Below are positions 14,244 through 18,373 of a stretch of DNA of 18,373 nucleotides, piece by piece. How positions within the stretch are numbered: the first letter of the stretch is position 1; each line of letters opens with the position of its first letter. Below the pieces are notes generated by a model. It was not told the origin of the DNA, made no database searches, and saw only the letters and a program-made list of their open reading frames with translations. Origin of the DNA: Candidatus Krumholzibacteriia bacterium (lineage in GTDB: Bacteria; Krumholzibacteriota; Krumholzibacteriia; LZORAL124-64-63); the NCBI GenBank assembly GCA_030643455.1, contig DAOWLV010000012.1, positions 1 to 18,373 on the forward strand, given 5' to 3'. The translations under genes were made by a program, and so were the position numbers.

Positions 14244-14819
14244 CTACTCCACACCCTCGTTGAGAGTGTCCAGAAGATTGGACTTTTCTTTCTGTTCCTT
14301 GGCCCGGTAGTAGGGCTCGAAGGTGTTTTCGACCAGCTCACCGGTACTGGCCTGGGCGGCGTGGCACTGGGTGCAGCTGTAGTTGGCCGGGTTCAGCGAA
14401 TCAAGCTGCTTGTCGCGGCGAATGTCGTAGAGATGGCTGGCCGGCACCGGAGTTGCGCCCACATCGGCCGCCTCTTCCGGAAGATGGCACTCGATGCAGG
14501 AATTTTCGTCCGCGGTGATGGGCAGCAGATCATCGGTGTTATGAGGGATGACCGGCGGTGAGTTCTCGAAGGCCCGGTTTTCCATCTGGGCATCGCCCGG
14601 ATCCGGAGAATCGAAGACTGCCGCGGGAGTTCCCGAATCGTCGAGCAGGGGTTCGTTCCGATAGCTCAGCTCGTCGTCGGTAACCTCGGTGGACGGTGGC
14701 GGTGCCGCAGCTTCCGGCGGCGGCGGCGGTGTTTCCGTGACCGGGGCCTCCTTGGCCGAACAGCCGACAAGGCACAGCAGGGCGATCAAAAGGCAGAGAG
14801 TGGACATTCTGGACATCAT
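14244..14819 (-). CDS. napB: NapB, dihaem cytochrome c subunit, predicted lipoprotein
   Basis: A 191-residue protein. The C-terminal half is NapB: SPPVIPHNTDDLLPIT, first haem CIECH (108-112), ATPVPASHLYDIR with conserved H129, second haem CTQCH (149-153), and VENTFEPYYR. H93 and H129 are the likely distal ligands. NapB passes electrons to the Fe-S cluster of NapA in the periplasm. The N-terminus differs from the E. coli form: it ends its signal with the lipobox LVGC (C20), followed by about 25 residues rich in proline and alanine. It should therefore be lipid-anchored with a flexible linker. ATG 14819 overlaps the napH stop (ATGA). Confidence 0.92.
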   Translation of the reverse strand: MMSRMSTLCLLIALLCLVGCSAKEAPVTETPPPPPEAAAPPPSTEVTDDELSYRNEPLLDDSGTPAAVFDSPDPGDAQMENRAFENSPPVIPHNTDDLLPITADENSCIECHLPEEAADVGATPVPASHLYDIRRDKQLDSLNPANYSCTQCHAAQASTGELVENTFEPYYRAKEQKEKSNLLDTLNEGVE

Positions 14820-15643
14820 GAACCTCCCGATTCCAGGGACATTGCGTGTTTGCGATGGGAAAAAGACAAGGCCGCGTCGGGGCAGACCTCGATGCAGCGG
14901 CCACAGTTAGTACAGACTCCGTCGAGAACCGATCCGCTGGCCTGTCCCACCAGCTCGAGGATCTGGTTCTCGGGGCAGACCGTGAGGCAATCCATGCACT
15001 CGGTACATTTTTCGTGATCGTGGTCGACCCGCAACAATGCGGTCCGGCCGACCAGTGCGTAAAAGGCGCCCAGGGGACAGACGTGACCGCAGAAGCCGTT
15101 CCTCTGGATCAGCAGATCAAAAAGAAAAACTGCGGTCACGGCCAGCCAGCCGGCACCCATGCCGAAGACCAGACCCCGCTGCAGCATGCCGATGGGGCTG
15201 ATCGCTTCGAAAGCCGCCACACCCAGAATTGCGGACAGGACAAGGGCCATCGCCAGGATGAAGTAGCGAGCCGTCCGACCGAACACCTGCCGGGATCCGG
15301 TTTCCGCCCCCAAGCGGCGGCCCAGGCGATTGGCCAGGTCGGTCACCGCGTTCATGGGGCAGACCCATGCGCAGAAAACGCGGCCGCCGATCAGGGCGTA
15401 AAAAACAAGGGTAATCGCAGCGCCGATCAAAACGTCGGTGGCCAGCAGGCCTCCGGCGGCCAGCAACTGCAGGACGGCGAACGGATCGGCCAGTGGCACG
15501 GCTCCCAGCACGATCGAGCTGCTGAGGTTGCCCCGCAGCACGGTCCAGCCCCACAGGTTGCCGCCGATCAGCAGCACCATCACCGCCGTCTGCACGAGGC
15601 GGCGGGCGATCAGGTAACGATGATCGCGAAGGCTAGTCATCAT
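14816..15643 (-). CDS. napH: NapH, membrane iron-sulfur quinol dehydrogenase subunit
   Basis: A 275-residue inner-membrane protein with four to five hydrophobic helices. It has the two CxxxCP motifs of NapH/NosR-type proteins (C91/C95 in CAWVCP; C185/C189 in CGHVCP) and two C-terminal [4Fe-4S] sites: C213/C216/C219/C223 and C244/C247/C250/C254. NapH takes electrons from quinol and hands them to NapG on the periplasmic face. In organisms without NapC, as here, NapGH is the main entry route. The start overlaps the end of napG by 8-11 bases (ATGs at 15643 and 15640), and the stop overlaps napB. Confidence 0.93.
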   Translation of the reverse strand: MMTSLRDHRYLIARRLVQTAVMVLLIGGNLWGWTVLRGNLSSSIVLGAVPLADPFAVLQLLAAGGLLATDVLIGAAITLVFYALIGGRVFCAWVCPMNAVTDLANRLGRRLGAETGSRQVFGRTARYFILAMALVLSAILGVAAFEAISPIGMLQRGLVFGMGAGWLAVTAVFLFDLLIQRNGFCGHVCPLGAFYALVGRTALLRVDHDHEKCTECMDCLTVCPENQILELVGQASGSVLDGVCTNCGRCIEVCPDAALSFSHRKHAMSLESGGS

Positions 15644-16421
15644 CCAGGTCTCCGCTGTTCAGGTAGTCCAACGGGTCGCTGTCCATCTCGTCGGCCGGTC
15701 CGGTGGTGCCGTCGATCCTGCTCTCGTCGCCCTCTTCCCAGCCCTTGACATAGTTGTTGCCCACCCGGCCCAGCGCCACATCCAGCGGCAGGACAAAAAT
15801 GGCCGCCTTCTCCACCACGCAGGCCCGTTCGCACAGGCCGCAGCCGGTGCAGACATCGGCGTGAACCTTGGGCAACAGCACCGCGTGCCGGCCCGTGCGC
15901 TCGTTGCGGGTGTGTTCGATGGTGATGGCCTTGTCGATCAGGGGACAGGCCCGGTAACAGGCGTCGCAGCGCAGACCCCAGGCTGCGATGCAGTTCTCGT
16001 AGTCCATGACCGCCAGCCCGATGCGCGTCTTGTTCACGTCGAGCGTGCGGCCGCCGTCGTTACTGACCAGGCTGATTTCCAGGGCGCCGGTGGGGCACTC
16101 GGCGGTGCAGGGGATGTCGGCACAGAGGTAGCAGGGAACATCCCGCGGGATAAGGTGCGGCGTTCCGGTTGGCGCATCGGTGCCGGGTCCTGCTAACGAC
16201 AGGGTGTCGTATGGACAGGCTTCAACACAGATGCCGCATCTGATACATTTGCCCAGGAAATCCCGTTCCGGAAGGGCGCCGGGCGGACGCAGGACCAGCG
16301 AGGCGGATCTGCCTTCTGTGACAAACCCGCCCCATACCACACCACCGACAGCGGCCGCGGCCGCGCCGGCGGTCAAACGGGACAGGAAGTCCCGGCGATC
16401 CATGCCCTTGCCCGCGGCCAT
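15633..16421 (-). CDS. napG: NapG, Tat-exported four-cluster ferredoxin
   Basis: A 262-residue protein with a twin-arginine signal (MDRRDFLSRL then an alanine-rich segment) and 16 cysteines in four [4Fe-4S] sites: C59/62/65/69, C97/100/105/109, C144/152/155/159 and C191/194/197/201. The spacing C-x7-C in the third site and C-x4-C in the second are typical of NapG. It is exported folded and works on the periplasmic side with NapH. It ends with a tail of about 35 residues that holds 14 Asp/Glu (last residues DLDDD), longer and more acidic than the E. coli protein. ATG 16421 lies 7 bases after napA; ATG 16403 (MDRRDF) is an alternative start. Confidence 0.93.
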   Translation of the reverse strand: MAAGKGMDRRDFLSRLTAGAAAAAVGGVVWGGFVTEGRSASLVLRPPGALPERDFLGKCIRCGICVEACPYDTLSLAGPGTDAPTGTPHLIPRDVPCYLCADIPCTAECPTGALEISLVSNDGGRTLDVNKTRIGLAVMDYENCIAAWGLRCDACYRACPLIDKAITIEHTRNERTGRHAVLLPKVHADVCTGCGLCERACVVEKAAIFVLPLDVALGRVGNNYVKGWEEGDESRIDGTTGPADEMDSDPLDYLNSGDLDDD

Positions 16422-16428
16422 ATTCGGC

Positions 16429-18373
16429 CTAGGCCCGGTTCAGCTTGACGGCGCACTTCTTGAAGTCCGTCTCCTTGGAGATCGGACAGGTGGCGTCGAG
16501 GCAGACCTTGTTGATGAGCACGCGTTCGTCGAAGAACGGCACCATCACCGTACCCTTGGGCATGGTGTTGCGGCCCCGCAGTTCGATGTGCACCTTCACG
16601 CGGCCACGGCGGCTTTCGATCCAGATTGCGTCGCCATCAGCGAAACCCTGATCCGCCGCGTCGTCCGGATTCATGAAACACACCGCTTCGGGCACCGCGC
16701 GGTACAACTCGGGCACACGCATGGTCATGGTGCCGGTGTGCCAGTGTTCGAGTACGCGGCCTGTCACCAGCCAGAACGGATAGAGCGTGTCCGGCATTTC
16801 CGGAGGATCCATGTAGGGCCGGAAGAAGATCTTGGCCTTGTTGTCCAGCTTGACCTTGTCGCCCTTGTGGGGGCCCTGCAGGTCCCCGGCGGGCATGGCC
16901 TTCAGCGCCGGTCCGTAGAAGGCGAATTTCTGCCCGGGCGCCTTCTTGGCCACGTAGGAATCGTACTCGGCGTTGAAGCGCCACTCGGTCTCCTTGCCGT
17001 CGATCACCGGCCACTTCAAACCACGCACCTTGTGATAGGTGTCGAAGTCGGCCAGATCGTGCATGTGACCCACGCCGAACTGGCGGTATTCCTCCCACAG
17101 GTACTTGTGCACGAAGTATCCATAGCCTTCGAAACCCGCGACCTTGCGCTTGTCGCCTTCGGCCAGGGTGTTCAAGGTTCCTTCGCCGATGGGATCGGGC
17201 CAGGTGTACTTGTGAGCGTCCTCGTTGTTGAACAGGACGTCGAACAGGGTGTCATCCGGTGAATAACCCATGGCCTGGGCACCGGCCAGAACGTCGGGCA
17301 GGGTCAGCTTGTCGTTGATCTTCTGGGCTCCCCAAACCTCTTTCAGGGTGATGCGCTTGGCGAACTCGAAAGCCTGCCAGATGTCGGGCATCGCATCGCC
17401 GACAGGAGTGACCTGCTGTTTCCAATGCTGGGTACGGCGTTCGGCGTTGCCGTAGGCGCCCCATTTTTCGAAGATCATGGCGCTGGGCAGGATCAGGTCC
17501 GCCACCTTGGCGCTGATGGTCGGGTAACCGTCCGAAACGACGATGAAATTGTCCATCTCGCGCGCGGCCTTGATCCAGTGGTTGGCGTTGGCGGTGTTCT
17601 GCCAGGGATTGCAGACCTGCACCCACGCCCACTTGATCTTTCCGTCCTCGATGTCCCGCAGCAGTTTCGTGTAGTGCGAGCCCGGTTTGCCATTGAGGGT
17701 GCCAGCCGGCAGCTTCCATATTTTTTCGCTGAACTCGCGATGCTTCGGGTTGGCCACCACCAGATCGGCGGGCAGCCGGTGGGCGAAGGTGCCCACCTCA
17801 CGGGCAGTACCACAGGCGCTGGGTTGACCGGTCAGGCTGAAGGCGCCGTTGCCTGGCTGCGATTGCTTGCCCAGCAGCAGATGCACCATGTAGGCCTGCT
17901 CGTTGACCCAGCTGCCGCGCGTGTGCTGGTTCATGCCCATGGTCCAGTAGCTGACGACCTTGCGATCCTTTTCCAGATAGTGGTCGGCCAGGGCCTGGAG
18001 TTTCACCTTGTAGTCCTCGAGGGATTCATCGGGGTCGCCCTTGGACAGCTCGGCCACGAAGTCCAACGTGTATGGATCGAGGCCCTTCTTGAATTCCTCA
18101 AAGCTGATGGTCCAATGGGCGAAACAATCCCCGGGGGCCGTGTGTTTCATCTCCATCGTGTCACCGGCTTTGTAGCCCAGATAGGCGAGGGTCTTGCCTT
18201 CTGTCTCACTGAGCACCTTGCTGAACTGTTTGTTCATGGTGTCCCGTTCGATGGCGGCATATTTGGGGTTGTCCCTGTCGGGCCGCATTCCATAGCCGAG
18301 GTCGGTGTGACCGGTCGTGAAAACGGTGTTCTTTTCGACGAACTCCTTGTCCATGGTCTCGGGCCGGTTGTAC
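16429..18373 (-). CDS. napA: NapA, periplasmic nitrate reductase catalytic subunit (5' partial)
   Basis: The reading frame runs in from the window edge; about 648 C-terminal residues are visible, and the Tat signal, Fe-S site and Mo-ligand cysteine lie outside. Identification is firm: SYWTMGMNQHTRGSWVN, SLTGQPSACGTAREVGTF, HRLPADLVVANPKH, GAYGNAERRTQHWKQQV, TGRVLEHWHTGTMTMRVPEL and the end LDATCPISKETDFKKCAVKL. It is a molybdopterin enzyme reducing nitrate to nitrite in the periplasm, electrons coming from NapB. Compared with E. coli NapA, residues between YGMRP and SFEEF are 58 instead of about 19, an insertion that I recall from the Campylobacterota enzymes, as are phrases such as WVQVCNPWQNTANANHWIKAAREMDNF. 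It heads the visible nap cluster; its promoter lies outside the window. Confidence 0.97.
   Translation of the reverse strand, partial: YNRPETMDKEFVEKNTVFTTGHTDLGYGMRPDRDNPKYAAIERDTMNKQFSKVLSETEGKTLAYLGYKAGDTMEMKHTAPGDCFAHWTISFEEFKKGLDPYTLDFVAELSKGDPDESLEDYKVKLQALADHYLEKDRKVVSYWTMGMNQHTRGSWVNEQAYMVHLLLGKQSQPGNGAFSLTGQPSACGTAREVGTFAHRLPADLVVANPKHREFSEKIWKLPAGTLNGKPGSHYTKLLRDIEDGKIKWAWVQVCNPWQNTANANHWIKAAREMDNFIVVSDGYPTISAKVADLILPSAMIFEKWGAYGNAERRTQHWKQQVTPVGDAMPDIWQAFEFAKRITLKEVWGAQKINDKLTLPDVLAGAQAMGYSPDDTLFDVLFNNEDAHKYTWPDPIGEGTLNTLAEGDKRKVAGFEGYGYFVHKYLWEEYRQFGVGHMHDLADFDTYHKVRGLKWPVIDGKETEWRFNAEYDSYVAKKAPGQKFAFYGPALKAMPAGDLQGPHKGDKVKLDNKAKIFFRPYMDPPEMPDTLYPFWLVTGRVLEHWHTGTMTMRVPELYRAVPEAVCFMNPDDAADQGFADGDAIWIESRRGRVKVHIELRGRNTMPKGTVMVPFFDERVLINKVCLDATCPISKETDFKKCAVKLNRA

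Noticed and set aside
14846..15748. 300-codon plus-strand frame opposite napH
   Set aside because: Low-complexity Q/H/A/G composition antisense to napH, whose cysteine motifs are certain.
16180..17262. 360-codon plus-strand frame opposite napG and napA
   Set aside because: It runs antisense to two firmly identified nap genes and shows only composition typical of shadows.
1..18373. tRNA, rRNA, CRISPR arrays, insertion sequences, att sites
   Set aside because: No cloverleaf, regularly spaced repeat, transposase or terminal inverted repeat was seen by eye; small RNAs cannot be excluded without a covariance-model search.

Overview
The window is GC-rich chromosomal DNA from a Gram-negative bacterium. 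Signal peptides, probable outer-membrane beta-barrels, a lipoprotein, a Tat-dependent ferredoxin and periplasmic multihaem cytochromes all point that way. The first protein ends in a FlgD-type Ig/sorting-like tail (PNPFNP near the start, then VFDVRG and GVYLVQ). Such tails are common in large secreted proteins of FCB-type and candidate phyla (Eisenbacteria/Krumholzibacteria-like lineages). That placement is an inference; no RNA gene or marker fixes the taxonomy. I saw no tRNA, rRNA, CRISPR array, transposase or phage gene.

Layout, left to right. (1) 1-2145 (+): 3' part of a secreted CapA-type metallophosphatase with a jelly-roll-like middle and a FlgD-like C-terminal domain. (2) 2400-3935 (+): an NAD-dependent epimerase/dehydratase with an extra helical C-terminal region, followed by a strong two-sided hairpin terminator. 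(3) 3936-4406: no intact gene, but the C-terminal remnant of an OsmC-like protein on the minus strand. (4) 4407-5825 (+): a small ferritin-like (DUF455-type) protein and a calcineurin-type metallophosphoesterase. (5) 8652-5822 (-): a PAS/histidine kinase/receiver hybrid, with an outer-membrane-like protein two bases downstream. (6) 8881-11873 (+): a MATE transporter overlapping by ATGA with an NhaC-family Na+/H+ antiporter. (7) 18373-11851 (-): a periplasmic nitrate reductase (nap) cluster, then a pentahaem cytochrome, then a protein that looks like a half-barrel joined to a half-propeller.

The nap cluster is the most coherent system here. In transcription order it reads napA (5' cut by the window edge), napG, napH, napB, a short napF and napD. 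Genes are 7-9 bp apart or overlap (ATGA junctions at napH/napB and napF/napD). This is the order known from Campylobacterota (napAGHBFLD), without napL in its usual place and without napC. NapA also carries a segment of about 39 extra residues relative to the E. coli enzyme, which I recall from the Campylobacterota form. The expected electron path is menaquinol to NapH/NapG (Fe-S), then the dihaem NapB, then the Mo enzyme NapA. Here NapB carries a lipobox and a proline-rich linker, so it is probably membrane-tethered. A separately promoted five-haem cytochrome sits just downstream and could act as an additional or replacement electron donor.

The left half is a set of small unrelated units. 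Convergent genes meet with no spacer: two stop codons share one CTAG at 5822-5825, and 23 bp overlap at 11851-11873. The closest thing to something new is the combination of a Campylobacterota-style nap operon, a lipoprotein NapB, a pentaheme cytochrome and a possible propeller protein in a probably non-proteobacterial genome.
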